A model generated the notes under the pieces. It saw only the letters and a list, made by a program, of their open reading frames with translations. It was not told the origin of the DNA and did not search any database. Shown piece by piece: positions 28,373-35,669 of a stretch of DNA of 64,000 nt. Where the stretch lies: the NCBI GenBank assembly GCA_964472875.1, contig CAYYMD010000001.1, forward strand, positions 50,478 to 114,477, written 5' to 3'. The first letter of the stretch is position 1; each line of letters starts with the position of its first letter. The stretch is from CAYYMD01 sp964472875 (GTDB lineage Bacteria; Planctomycetota; Phycisphaerae; SM23-33). Made by a program: the position numbers and the translations under genes.

Positions 28373-29551
28373 TCAGTCGTGCCATGTGACCATCTCGGCC
28401 AGGGCCAGATTGCCCGAATCTGTGTAATCGTAAAGTCGGCTTAGTTGAGGATCATATTGAAGATTGTGATTTCCTTTGAGGTAATAATCATAGCCGACCC
28501 TGTCACTTATCAGGCCACCCTTTATATCCGTTTGGGCATTACTCGTATCGCCCATTGGAACAATACCCCCGCCGGCAACAACGAACCCCTTGATATTTGC
28601 CTGGGCATCGTTATTGACGTAAATTTTTCCCGAGGCAACTATAGTGGGAAATCCCTCGACTGCCTTAAGGTCAATATTCCTTCCATCCAGCACCACGTCA
28701 CCATCAATTACAATCGTGCCTGTGAAGTTGAATTCATTCTTTATTCTAACTGTTTGGCCTCCTCCTGCCGGTCTGACCAGCACCACGCCGCCGGGGTTGT
28801 TGCCGGTAACCGCCCTTCCTTCCGCAACAGGATGGTCGGCCGCCAGCTCATTGCCGTTAATCTCCTCGGCGCTGTACGAATTCATGTAAAGTGAGTAATT
28901 CTCGTACTGGTCCCACTGGATGCCCGGAATCTCTTCGGCCTGAGACCAGGGGGTTTTGCTGCCCGAAATCCGCCTGACCATGTCAAGGATTCCGCCTTGT
29001 GCGGAGGCGTCGCCGTCTATACGGGCAAAATTTATCAAAGTGCCGTTAATGTGAAAGTCGCCTTTCATATTAAGTTTCCACGGCAACACCGCCATTTCCC
29101 TGGCGATCATCATTCCGTGGCCGATATTCACCTCCGCCGCCGCAGCCCGACAGACAGTAGCCGAAACGCGCTGTTCTATGTCGCCGCAGTGCCCTTCTGC
29201 TGTTATCATGTAAAGGCCGGGCTGAGACTGCGTTCCGATATGTTCTGCCCAGAAGATATAACCATCCTGTGAAGAATCGGGGTAATACTGACTGTTTAAC
29301 GCCTCTGCCCTGGCGGCTGGGACAGCGGCCGGGTCTTTCCTCAACATGTAAATCGCATGTTCAACGCCGGACTCTGCCAAGTATTTCGCCCGCCCCGCGG
29401 CCAGAAGATTCGAAGAGCCGCTGAGGCAAACGGCGCTGCCTGTTACGTAACTGACGCCAATAGTTGCCGCCAGCACAAGCGCCAGCAGCACAATCAGCAG
29501 GGCGAATCCTTGTTGTCGAACGTTATTTTTTACAGGCCCGTAATGCTTCAT
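28373..29551 (-). CDS. PilX/GspK-like minor pilin-type protein
   Basis: A 392-aa protein with an N-terminal pilin-like helix (GFALLIVLLALVLAATIGVS), preceded by RQQ, so the cleavage site would be QQG before FALLI. The charged residue at mature position 5 is missing (Ile), as in GspK proteins. A long non-conserved C-terminal domain follows, and the early segment AKYLAESGVEHAIYML is typical of PilX/GspK-type proteins. ATG 29551 was taken; an upstream TTG at 29557 adds only two residues. It follows the GspJ-like gene. Confidence 0.8.
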   Translation of the reverse strand: MKHYGPVKNNVRQQGFALLIVLLALVLAATIGVSYVTGSAVCLSGSSNLLAAGRAKYLAESGVEHAIYMLRKDPAAVPAARAEALNSQYYPDSSQDGYIFWAEHIGTQSQPGLYMITAEGHCGDIEQRVSATVCRAAAAEVNIGHGMMIAREMAVLPWKLNMKGDFHINGTLINFARIDGDASAQGGILDMVRRISGSKTPWSQAEEIPGIQWDQYENYSLYMNSYSAEEINGNELAADHPVAEGRAVTGNNPGGVVLVRPAGGGQTVRIKNEFNFTGTIVIDGDVVLDGRNIDLKAVEGFPTIVASGKIYVNNDAQANIKGFVVAGGGIVPMGDTSNAQTDIKGGLISDRVGYDYYLKGNHNLQYDPQLSRLYDYTDSGNLALAEMVTWHD

Positions 29552-29566
29552 TAGCAAGGCCCTCCC

Positions 29567-30220
29567 TCATTCATCCGTCAAAACGTACTTTTCATCGGAA
29601 TATCCAACCCGCGCAATTTCATCGGCCCGTATGGCCGAGGCGCTGGTCAATGTGGTCGAATTACCGTCCATCTTTATATCCATATACATCTTTACCAGCC
29701 GTGAGATGGGCGGCTCTGGAATAACGCTGAAACGAAAATCATCGACGTGGGAAGCTAACACAGTCTGAGTCAGTTTCGGCGATTCAGCCAGAACCTGCTC
29801 TACGGAACCGGAATCCGTCAGGGAATCCAGTGATATCTCTACATTCAGCGCCGTTTTGGTGGTCTCATCCGTTATGTGCCCCAGAGTAGGCCTGATGCAC
29901 TTTACCTCCCCGTTGTCCGCATCGTACCTGATGACCGCTATCTCGGAACGGTTTATTACGCCGTCGCCGTTATCGTCGCCCGTCCAGTAAGCCAGCATAT
30001 CGTCTTCGGCGCATGTGATAAGTTTTGCCTTTCGCACTTCTGACTGTATGCGCCTCACGGCGCTTGTGGCGATGCGGTTGGCCTGCTGAGAATTAAGACT
30101 GCTTGCGTGAGAGGCCGACAGCCCCATCGTAACGGCCGTTATGGTAAGGGCGATTATGCTGGTTATGAACATAGCCAGCACCATTTCCATCACCGTCCAT
30201 GCTTTACGGGAGTATTTCAT
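29567..30220 (-). CDS. Pseudopilin, GspJ/PilW-like, with unusual cleavage site
   Basis: A 217-aa minor pilin-like protein. The N-terminus is MKYSRKAWTVMEMVLAMFIT, so the canonical Gly before the cleavage site is Ala and the first mature residue would be Trp; Glu at mature position 5 is kept. A long hydrophobic helix follows (IIALTITAVTMGL). The C-terminal domain contains an Asp-rich calcium-like loop, GDDNGDGVINRSEI, resembling an EF-hand type motif. GAGAG lies 8 bases before the ATG. It sits between the GspI-like and GspK-like genes. Confidence 0.78.
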   Translation of the reverse strand: MKYSRKAWTVMEMVLAMFITSIIALTITAVTMGLSASHASSLNSQQANRIATSAVRRIQSEVRKAKLITCAEDDMLAYWTGDDNGDGVINRSEIAVIRYDADNGEVKCIRPTLGHITDETTKTALNVEISLDSLTDSGSVEQVLAESPKLTQTVLASHVDDFRFSVIPEPPISRLVKMYMDIKMDGNSTTLTSASAIRADEIARVGYSDEKYVLTDE

Positions 30221-30242
30221 TGCAGTTTCTCTCACAGCCGCT

Positions 30243-30791
30243 CTATTCATTGGCGTAAACAAGTCTTGTAAGTGTGACAATGTCATTGTTCTTGTGCCTG
30301 ACTGTCACCGTCAGGCGTATGAATGTAGGTTCCTGGTATATATCCTGTCCGCTAAGGTGCACGTAACGGGCCGTCACGTGCCTGGACAGCCCCTGGGCGG
30401 CGGGGCCGTCTATCAATACTCCGTCCAAATTCGTTATGGTCCCGGCCGGTTCCGTATATCCGTCGTAGTCGTCGACGTTGTCGAACAGGTCCCGCGAACT
30501 CTCGCCGAATTCCGGCCCCGCAGAGGACTCGCCGTCCGGGTCACGGAAAGGAAGCGAAATCACCTCTTCCGTCATTTCCTTGGCGAGATTCAGCGCCAGT
30601 ATCCTGCGCGACTCGACCAGCTCGTTACCTGCACCGGTGGCAAAGGGCACAATGATTGCGGCGGCGCCTATTGCAAGCAGCGAGGCCGCCAACAGGGCTT
30701 CTATGAGCGTAAATCCCCCACGCCCCCTGCATGCCAATCCACCCGACCGGCCCGCCAGGGCCGGTGCGATATCTGATGTATTGCATCTCAT
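30243..30791 (-). CDS. Pseudopilin, GspI/PilV-like
   Basis: A 182-aa minor pseudopilin. The class III signal RGRGG precedes FTLIEALLAASLLAIGAAAI, with Glu at mature position 5. The leader of 26 residues is long. The C-terminal portion is acidic (DPDGESSAGPEFGESSRDLF). No strong ribosome binding site precedes the ATG at 30791. It follows the second GspG-like gene, with which it is likely cotranscribed. Confidence 0.82.
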   Translation of the reverse strand: MRCNTSDIAPALAGRSGGLACRGRGGFTLIEALLAASLLAIGAAAIIVPFATGAGNELVESRRILALNLAKEMTEEVISLPFRDPDGESSAGPEFGESSRDLFDNVDDYDGYTEPAGTITNLDGVLIDGPAAQGLSRHVTARYVHLSGQDIYQEPTFIRLTVTVRHKNNDIVTLTRLVYANE

Positions 30792-30818
30792 GTTCAGGCC
30801 TGCTCAAAAGGGCCCGGC

Positions 30819-31319
30819 TCAATAGTCGAAAAAGGCCTTTCCGCTTTCGTCCTGGCCGGGCGAATCGGCCTTGAAAGTCATCGTGGAGGGCTGATAAATC
30901 CATCCGTGCGAGTCGTCCGGCGCCGCCGGAAACGCCGCAGCGCCGGAGACAATCTCCACAGTGGTCTTATTGTTCATGGGATTGCACGGCATCTGCTGCA
31001 AATACGGCCCATGCGAATATCCAGGCGTGTTGGGTTCGGCCGTATCCCCGTCGGTGGTAGAGGCCATGGTCATGTGGGCTATAAACGCATCTTCCGTTGG
31101 GGCCTGGGACGTATCGCAATTGGGATATCCCGGCGGGACGCCGCGATGCTGCCCTTTGAAAACCTCCATCTGCATTCGGATAATGCGAAGGTCGTCTGCG
31201 AGCATGCTTGCCCTGGCCATGTCGGTGGCGTTGGAGAAACGTGGAAGTGCTATGGCTGCGATGATTCCCAGCACTAATACCACGATCAGAATCTCCACCA
31301 ATGTAAATCCGCGTTTCAC
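30819..31319 (-). CDS. GspG-like pseudopilin (second copy), GTG start
   Basis: A 166-aa pilin-like protein. KRG is followed by FTLVEILIVVLVLGIIAAIALPRF, the consensus helix with Glu at mature position 5. The C-terminal domain contains YSHGPYLQQMPCNPMNN, a GspG-like segment matching GPYLQSFPTNPFND in the gene upstream; it also has two Cys. The start codon is GTG, with AAGGAAGG upstream. It is separated from the first GspG-like gene by 192 bases that include a strong hairpin. Confidence 0.85.
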   Translation of the reverse strand: MKRGFTLVEILIVVLVLGIIAAIALPRFSNATDMARASMLADDLRIIRMQMEVFKGQHRGVPPGYPNCDTSQAPTEDAFIAHMTMASTTDGDTAEPNTPGYSHGPYLQQMPCNPMNNKTTVEIVSGAAAFPAAPDDSHGWIYQPSTMTFKADSPGQDESGKAFFDY

Positions 31320-31435
31320 TTGCCTGGCCTTCCTTTGCGGTTTCCGTGCTTCCGAATCGACTCATTAAGTCTATGAGATAAATAGAATCCAAAATCGTTG
31401 ATTCGGCAGCACTTATCCGCTCGTGAGTTTTCAGG

Positions 31436-31478
31436 CGGATCGGCCGGGGTCGCATAGTGGCGGCCCCGGCGCGATCCG
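31436..31478 (-). other. Strong hairpin downstream of the major pseudopilin gene
   Basis: A long imperfect stem-loop lies 34 bases after the stop of the first GspG-like gene. The outer arm is CGGATC/GATCCG and the inner arm GCCGGGG/CCCCGGC, with a small asymmetric bulge and a 14-base loop. No T-run follows, so it is more likely a messenger-stabilising or processing element than a terminator. Such elements can raise expression of the first gene relative to the following ones. Confidence 0.55.
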
Positions 31479-31511
31479 GTCTTTACGCAGTATGGTCACA
31501 GGTCGGCCATA

Positions 31512-31961
31512 TTACATGTCGCTGTGGTCGGCATCATCGGGCGCGAAACGTCCTGTACTCGTGTCGAAGTGCCACCCGTGCGTACCGTCGCCCAGTCCAG
31601 CCGTGCCCGCTTCTATCTGAACTGTCGCCAGATCATTAAACGGGTTGGTGGGAAAAGACTGCAGATACGGACCGTATGAGCCGCTGGCGTCAACGGTGCC
31701 GCTTTGATCCGTCTTGCTGGTCAACCTGTCCACGAACGTGTCACTGTCGGCGCCGCCGTCGGACGGATAGTTGTCCAGATGCTGAACCTTATAAAGTTCG
31801 AGCTGACTGCGTACGGTCTGCAGATCGCTGGAGAGAGCGGATTCCCGCGCGTCGCTGGACGCTTCTGTAAACTGGGGAATCACGATCGCCGCCAGGATCC
31901 CTAAGATTATCACCACAATAAGAATTTCAACGAGGGTGAATGCCTGATTCCTGCGGTTCAT
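31512..31961 (-). CDS. Major pseudopilin, GspG-like
   Basis: Likely the main subunit of the pseudopilus or pilus; 149 aa, close to the usual length for GspG (about 145). The signal NQA precedes FTLVEILIVVIILGILAAIV, with Ala rather than Gly before the cleavage point and Glu at mature position 5. The C-terminal domain contains YGPYLQSFPTNPFND, the family's typical substructure. The ATG at 31961 has a perfect AGGAGG seven bases upstream, the best ribosome binding site in this operon; an earlier in-frame start would add 20 residues. It is the first gene of the operon. Confidence 0.92.
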   Translation of the reverse strand: MNRRNQAFTLVEILIVVIILGILAAIVIPQFTEASSDARESALSSDLQTVRSQLELYKVQHLDNYPSDGGADSDTFVDRLTSKTDQSGTVDASGSYGPYLQSFPTNPFNDLATVQIEAGTAGLGDGTHGWHFDTSTGRFAPDDADHSDM

Positions 31962-32108
31962 GGTAAACCTCCTTAAGTTTGTTTTCCTTACTCGCTTGCA
32001 ACTGTTAGCGCTTCCCTGCACACTGCTGCATCCTTCTTCAGTTTCGGCCGTGTAACCTTTTTGTAGAATTTCCGGTTTCCCAAACGGCGGTTGACGTCGG
32101 TATTTTCC

Positions 32109-32119
32109 TCACCTCCTTT
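32109..32119 (-). promoter_or_regulatory. Orphan strong Shine-Dalgarno sequence in the leader
   Basis: On the minus strand the run AAAGGAGGTGA is a near-perfect match to the 16S rRNA anti-Shine-Dalgarno sequence, yet no ATG, GTG or TTG lies 5-12 bases downstream. It is about 148 bases before the real GspG start, which has its own AGGAGG. It may be a ribosome-binding or structure-forming part of a regulatory leader. Confidence 0.45.
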
Positions 32120-32177
32120 CCGTCTGTCCCGTTCGTCGGTCAATCCTTCACCTCTACAATGGGTTTTCGGCTCCTTT

Positions 32178-32193
32178 ACCGGCACAAGCCGGT
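32178..32193 (-). other. Hairpin in the pseudopilin operon leader
   Basis: A perfect 6-bp stem (ACCGGC/GCCGGT) with a 4-base loop lies about 40 bases into the predicted leader. It is followed on the minus strand by GGAGCCGAAAACCC and purine-rich sequence. The leader may be a folded RNA element; I compared it by eye with c-di-GMP riboswitch consensus sequences and found no match. Confidence 0.35.
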
Positions 32194-32227
32194 ACTTCTG
32201 CGATATCGTCAAATGCTCCGGTATGCT

Positions 32228-32254
32228 TAATTAACGCGAATAAATTTATTTCAA
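32228..32254 (-). promoter_or_regulatory. Candidate promoter of the pseudopilin operon
   Basis: On the minus strand TTGAAA (32254-32249) is followed after 15 bases by TAATTA (32233-32228). The spacing is short and the -10 imperfect, so this is a weak prediction. It gives a leader of about 260 bases before the first pseudopilin ATG. Confidence 0.28.
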
Positions 32255-32378
32255 TCTGTAAAGGCCGCTATGGGCCCGTTTATTTCACGGCGCCGGTTTC
32301 GCCCTGAAAACGCGTTAATCTGTCGGAACCGGGTTATGTGGTTTTGAAGTGAACACCGCACCTCGAGACGCGCGGCGG

Positions 32379-32435
32379 CGGCGTTTTAACAATCCCCATT
32401 TATTCAGACCCGTCGGAGGGGTCAGGCAAACGCCG
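32379..32435 (-). other. Two-tier inverted repeat downstream of hemC
   Basis: An 8-bp perfect inverted repeat (CGGCGTTT at 32379-32386, AAACGCCG at 32428-32435) encloses a second 5-bp repeat (GACCC at 32407-32411, GGGTC at 32419-32423). It begins 73 bases after the hemC stop. There is no T-run. It may be a transcript-end structure or part of a small RNA; I cannot tell which. Confidence 0.35.
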
Positions 32436-32507
32436 TAATGGAAATCTACGATTCGTTTCCTTCCGTGGCAAAATTAATGTGAATTTTCGCCATATATACG
32501 GATGCCT

Positions 32508-33422
32508 CTAATGTGAAGAGATATTTTCGATGCCCTTTTGACGAAATGACTTCAGGAGATTATCGGCCACCTCCTGTGGCGATTCGCCCCATTCTTCTAT
32601 AAACACAACTTCTGCTTCACGATGTGCTTGCGTCATAGAAAGTCCCTGCCATTGTCCCTTTTTGCAGCGGATGTGCACGGCAAGCGGCGAACTGCAGTCC
32701 GCACCGAGGCCGCGGACGACGCTGCGCTCGGCCATAAGCGTCGAGCGGGAAAAATTATCGTTTATCGGCTCTAAAAACGCCCCCACATCGGTTCTCGATG
32801 TGGTTATCTGTACGGCTATGGCCCCCTGCCCCGCAGCCGGTGTAAAACGTTCCACATCCATAGGGCAAACACGGTCATGATATTTCTCGAGCAGGCCGCT
32901 GCGATTCAGTCCCGCCACGGCCAGAACTGTGGCGTCTATCGCACCGCCGAAGAGGACTTTCTTCATGCGTGTTTCCACGTTGCCGCGCATGGGCACAATA
33001 TTCAAATCGTTCCGCAAGGCAAGGAGTTGTGATTTTCGCCTGGGGCTGCTGGTGGCGACCGTTGCGCCTTGCGGCAAATCGTCCACCGCTGCTGCGACTG
33101 TGGAAATAAGAGCGTCGCGGGCATCGGCTCGCAGTGGCACGGCCGCGATAGTAAAATCATCCGCCATCACCGCCGGCATATCCTTGGCCGAATGGACGGC
33201 CATGTCAATTCGACCTTCCCGCAGTGCCGATTCCAGTTCGGCCGTGAAGAGCCCCTTTCCCCCCACCGTTTTAAGCGGCCCCCGGTAGGCGTCGCCGGAT
33301 GTTTTAATCGGGACAATCTCGATTACGAGGCCGTCATGGCATTTTTTTATCGACTCCCCCACAAGCCGTGCCTGAGCCATGGCCAGTCGGCTGCCGCGCG
33401 TGCCTATCCTTATGGCATCCAT
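32508..33422 (-). CDS. hemC: Hydroxymethylbilane synthase (porphobilinogen deaminase)
   Basis: Haem-pathway enzyme that polymerises four porphobilinogens to hydroxymethylbilane; 304 aa, as expected. Motifs include IGTRGSRLAMAQARLV at the N-terminus, VHSAKDMP and SSPRRKSQL, and the cofactor-attachment Cys in LGADCSSPLAVH. ATG 33422 is used because it gives the normal N-terminus; a longer frame from 33515 would run into the nitroreductase gene. The ribosome binding site is distant (GGAG, about 15 bases). It follows the nitroreductase gene by 28 bases. Confidence 0.94.
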   Translation of the reverse strand: MDAIRIGTRGSRLAMAQARLVGESIKKCHDGLVIEIVPIKTSGDAYRGPLKTVGGKGLFTAELESALREGRIDMAVHSAKDMPAVMADDFTIAAVPLRADARDALISTVAAAVDDLPQGATVATSSPRRKSQLLALRNDLNIVPMRGNVETRMKKVLFGGAIDATVLAVAGLNRSGLLEKYHDRVCPMDVERFTPAAGQGAIAVQITTSRTDVGAFLEPINDNFSRSTLMAERSVVRGLGADCSSPLAVHIRCKKGQWQGLSMTQAHREAEVVFIEEWGESPQEVADNLLKSFRQKGIENISSH

Positions 33423-33450
33423 ACGGTATACCGCTGCTCCGCTGTGCCGC

Positions 33451-33960
33451 TTAGCAGAACTTATCGTAGCAGACAATTTCTTCGAACGGCCGGCGGGGTT
33501 TTTCTTTGACTTCACCGGTCGGATAGCCCAGCGGCATGAGTTCGACTATCTTGGCGCTGTCGGGAACGCCGAGGATTTTTCGGCAGGCATCCTGGTCGAA
33601 GTGACCTATCCAGCATGTACCCAATCCCTCTGCCGCGGCCGCCAGCGTCATGTGGTCGATGGCGATGGCGCAGTCGACCGGGTCGGCCGGGACATCGCAG
33701 TGCATCTTATAATCCGGCGTCAGGCCCACCACGGCTATGATTATCGGCGCCTCTGCCAGAAACGGCTGGTCGGCCGCCTCGGCGAGTTTTTTACGCGTGG
33801 CGTCGTCGCTGACAACCACGAACTTGCGCTGCTGGCGGTTGCGGGCCGACGGCGACAGCAATCCCGCCTCCAGCACCCTATGCAGCTTTGCCTGCTCGAC
33901 CTCTTTGTCCTGGTACGACCGGACGCTGTGTCGCGCGTTTATCGCTTCGTATATATCCAT
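33451..33960 (-). CDS. Nitroreductase-family FMN oxidoreductase
   Basis: A 169-aa flavoprotein of the nitroreductase family. The N-terminal ARHSVRSYQDKEV is the FMN-phosphate binding motif, SPSARNRQQRKFVVV follows, and the C-terminal half has LAAAAEGLGTCWIGHFD and MPLGYPTGEVKEKPRRPFEE. The last block is typical of small family members that reduce quinones or nitroaromatics. The substrate cannot be inferred. It reads toward hemC. Confidence 0.9.
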   Translation of the reverse strand: MDIYEAINARHSVRSYQDKEVEQAKLHRVLEAGLLSPSARNRQQRKFVVVSDDATRKKLAEAADQPFLAEAPIIIAVVGLTPDYKMHCDVPADPVDCAIAIDHMTLAAAAEGLGTCWIGHFDQDACRKILGVPDSAKIVELMPLGYPTGEVKEKPRRPFEEIVCYDKFC

Positions 33961-34101
33961 GGATACCTCCCTGTATTTTTCAATGTCATATAAACGTAAT
34001 ATCCGTATTTCATATTATCTAAAACGGAAACTTCATCCCGTCAATCTAACCGTCCATCCCCGTTTTGGCAACCGTGAGTGCAAAATATATAACCTGCCGG
34101 C

Positions 34102-34129
34102 TGGACTATGGTGTTTAGTTATATATGAT
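34102..34129 (+). promoter_or_regulatory. Probable promoter of the radical SAM gene
   Basis: TGGACT (34102-34107) and TATGAT (34124-34129) are separated by 16 bases. The predicted start near 34136 puts AAGGA and the TTG codon at 34151 in the first 20 bases of the messenger. This argues against the upstream in-frame ATG at 33983. The -35 hexamer resembles those of the sat and PEP-CTERM promoters in this window. Confidence 0.45.
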
Positions 34130-34150
34130 GAGTATAGTAAGGAATCGATT

Positions 34151-35173
34151 TTGTATAGTCCGGCCGACAAAAAACTGAGACTGTTCCGAGCGTGGACGGC
34201 GGCGAACCCCGTCTGGTGCACGTGGCAGGCGACCTACCGCTGCAACTTCCGTTGCCGGTTCTGCTCGTACTGGCGCGATCCTATGGGCGAAGCGGACGAG
34301 CCCACCCTGGCCCAGTACGAGTCGGCCGCGGCCAAACTCGCCAGGTTCGGCACGCTGATGGTCTCGCTGGGCGGCGGCGAGCCGACGCTTCGAAAGGACC
34401 TGCCGGATATCGTGCGGGCCGTGGGCAGGTACCACTTCCCATTTATGACCACAAACGGGTGGCTGATGACGCCGCAGAGGGCACGTGAGTTGATGCGGGC
34501 TGGAATATGGGGAGTCTCTGTCAGCGTGGATTATTCAGACCCCAAACGCCATGACGCCGCACGCGGCGTGGAGGGGGCGTGGCAGAGGGCATGGCGGGCG
34601 GTGGAGCACCTCTCGGCCGCCAGGGTCCATAAGTTTCAGCGGGTAAACGTCATCTCCGTACTGATGGAGGACAACATAGACGATTTGGAGACGCTGCTGG
34701 CCATGGCCGCCGAGAGAAACGCCTATTTCATGGTCCAGCCGTACAGCTTCCGCAAGACCGGCTCGCACGACCACGAACACAACAACGGAAGCGTCTCGCC
34801 GCGGCTGGTCGAACTGCGCAGGCGGTGGGACAATTTCCTCTCGAACCCAAGGTACCTTGGGCGATTCGATGAGTTCATGGCCGAGGGCATCGGCGGCTGC
34901 AAGGCGGGAAAGGCGTTTTTCAATATAGACTCCGTCGGCGACGTGGCCATCTGCGTGGAGAACCGCCACCGGCCCGTGGCCAACATCTTCCGCCACGACA
35001 TACGAACCATCCGCAATCGCCTCCGCAAAGCCGCCGAAGGCAATACGTGCCGCGACTGCTGGTACAACTGCCGCGGCGAAATCGAATGCCTCTACCACCC
35101 CTACGGCCTGATCAAATCACTGCCCACACTTCTGCTGGACCGCGGAAAAGCCCCTTACAAAGCCGCCCACTAA
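34151..35173 (+). CDS. Radical SAM protein with C-terminal Cys-rich (SPASM-like) region
   Basis: A radical SAM enzyme, 340 aa from the TTG start. The iron-sulfur cluster motif is CNFRCRFC (CxxxCxxC), near residue 25, and the SAM-binding GGGEPTLRKDLPDIV follows. The C-terminal region has CVENRHRPVANIF, then CRDCWYNCRGEIEC near residues 298-311, resembling SPASM or twitch clusters that hold further iron-sulfur centres. The substrate is unknown and no small peptide substrate is seen nearby. The start is TTG at 34151, with AAGGA 7 bases upstream; an alternative ATG at 33983 would add 56 residues that look non-coding and AT-rich. Confidence 0.85.
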   Translation: MYSPADKKLRLFRAWTAANPVWCTWQATYRCNFRCRFCSYWRDPMGEADEPTLAQYESAAAKLARFGTLMVSLGGGEPTLRKDLPDIVRAVGRYHFPFMTTNGWLMTPQRARELMRAGIWGVSVSVDYSDPKRHDAARGVEGAWQRAWRAVEHLSAARVHKFQRVNVISVLMEDNIDDLETLLAMAAERNAYFMVQPYSFRKTGSHDHEHNNGSVSPRLVELRRRWDNFLSNPRYLGRFDEFMAEGIGGCKAGKAFFNIDSVGDVAICVENRHRPVANIFRHDIRTIRNRLRKAAEGNTCRDCWYNCRGEIECLYHPYGLIKSLPTLLLDRGKAPYKAAH

Positions 35174-35187
35174 TCAATGCAAATCTT

Positions 35188-35373
35188 TTACTCGCCCTTG
35201 CGGCTTTTAGCGTATTTCTCCTTCATTTTTGAAATCCATCCGGATTGTGACTTTTTAAGGAACTCGAGAAACGGCATACCTTTGGCATTCGCCGCCTTAT
35301 ACTCATCGGATATCTCGGACTGAATGCGGCGCTTCATCTCCACGCAATCAAATGTCTTCGATTTAGTCGCCAT
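35188..35373 (-). CDS. Small partner protein of PIN-type toxin (probable antitoxin)
   Basis: A 61-aa protein, mostly helical and basic. The N-terminal KTFDCVEMKRRIQSEI fits a small family I recall as encoded beside PIN-domain toxins. Its start overlaps the end of the PIN-like gene by 11 bases, a classic toxin-antitoxin arrangement. If the toxin is dead, this gene may be a leftover. Family identity is from memory of the sequence pattern and is not certain. Confidence 0.55.
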   Translation of the reverse strand: MATKSKTFDCVEMKRRIQSEISDEYKAANAKGMPFLEFLKKSQSGWISKMKEKYAKSRKGE

Positions 35374-35605
35374 AAGTCAACTCCATAGGGCTACGGATAT
35401 CTATTTTATTATAACCCCTCAACATATTAATTGCGTTATATTTGTTAATGCGATCGTAATTTACAATATGTCTAAAATTCCAACTCAGAACAAGGTCGGC
35501 ACGGGATACTGTTGCGCAAGCAACGTGAACCGCTTCCGCCAGAGACGCCTTCCCAGGAATATCGGCTTCAATATATGCAAACGCTAAAGCTTCCACATCT
35601 TCCAT
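35363..35605 (-). pseudogene. PIN-domain toxin, 5'-truncated
   Basis: The 80-residue frame matches the C-terminal half of a VapC-type PIN nuclease: ASLAEAVHVACATVSRADLV contains the conserved Asp/Glu region, and LSWNFRHIVNYDRIN and IRSPMELTYG are typical of the C-terminus. Full-length members are about 140-155 aa and carry the first catalytic Asp near the N-terminus, which is absent here. A stop codon lies two codons before the ATG, and the sugar epimerase gene ends only 65 bases away, so the N-terminal part has been lost. It is probably inactive. Confidence 0.65.
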
Positions 35606-35669
35606 TCGTCAACAGTTGAGAAGCATGTTAATGGTTGTTATCAATCTTATACCGACCATGGGCGGTAAA

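Larger units (their letters stand above)
31962..32507 (-). other. Non-coding region upstream of the pseudopilin operon
   Basis: About 546 bases without a supported gene between hemC and the first pseudopilin gene, both on the minus strand. A 74-codon open frame (31988-32212) lacks recognisable features and overlaps the structured leader, so I do not call it. The region holds a candidate promoter, a GC hairpin, an orphan Shine-Dalgarno sequence and, near hemC, a two-tier inverted repeat, each listed separately. Confidence 0.5.

Noticed and set aside
31988..32212. A 74-codon ORF in the pseudopilin operon leader
   Set aside because: It has no recognisable domain and coincides with hairpins and a purine-rich leader, so it is more likely untranslated RNA.
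32101..32260. A c-di-GMP riboswitch controlling the pseudopilin operon
   Set aside because: An appealing idea given the HD-GYP and MshEN-like proteins, but the conserved core sequences of known c-di-GMP riboswitch classes are not visible.
33983..34150. An upstream ATG start for the radical SAM protein
   Set aside because: The added residues look AT-rich and non-coding, and a promoter-like pair at 34102-34129 lies downstream of this ATG.
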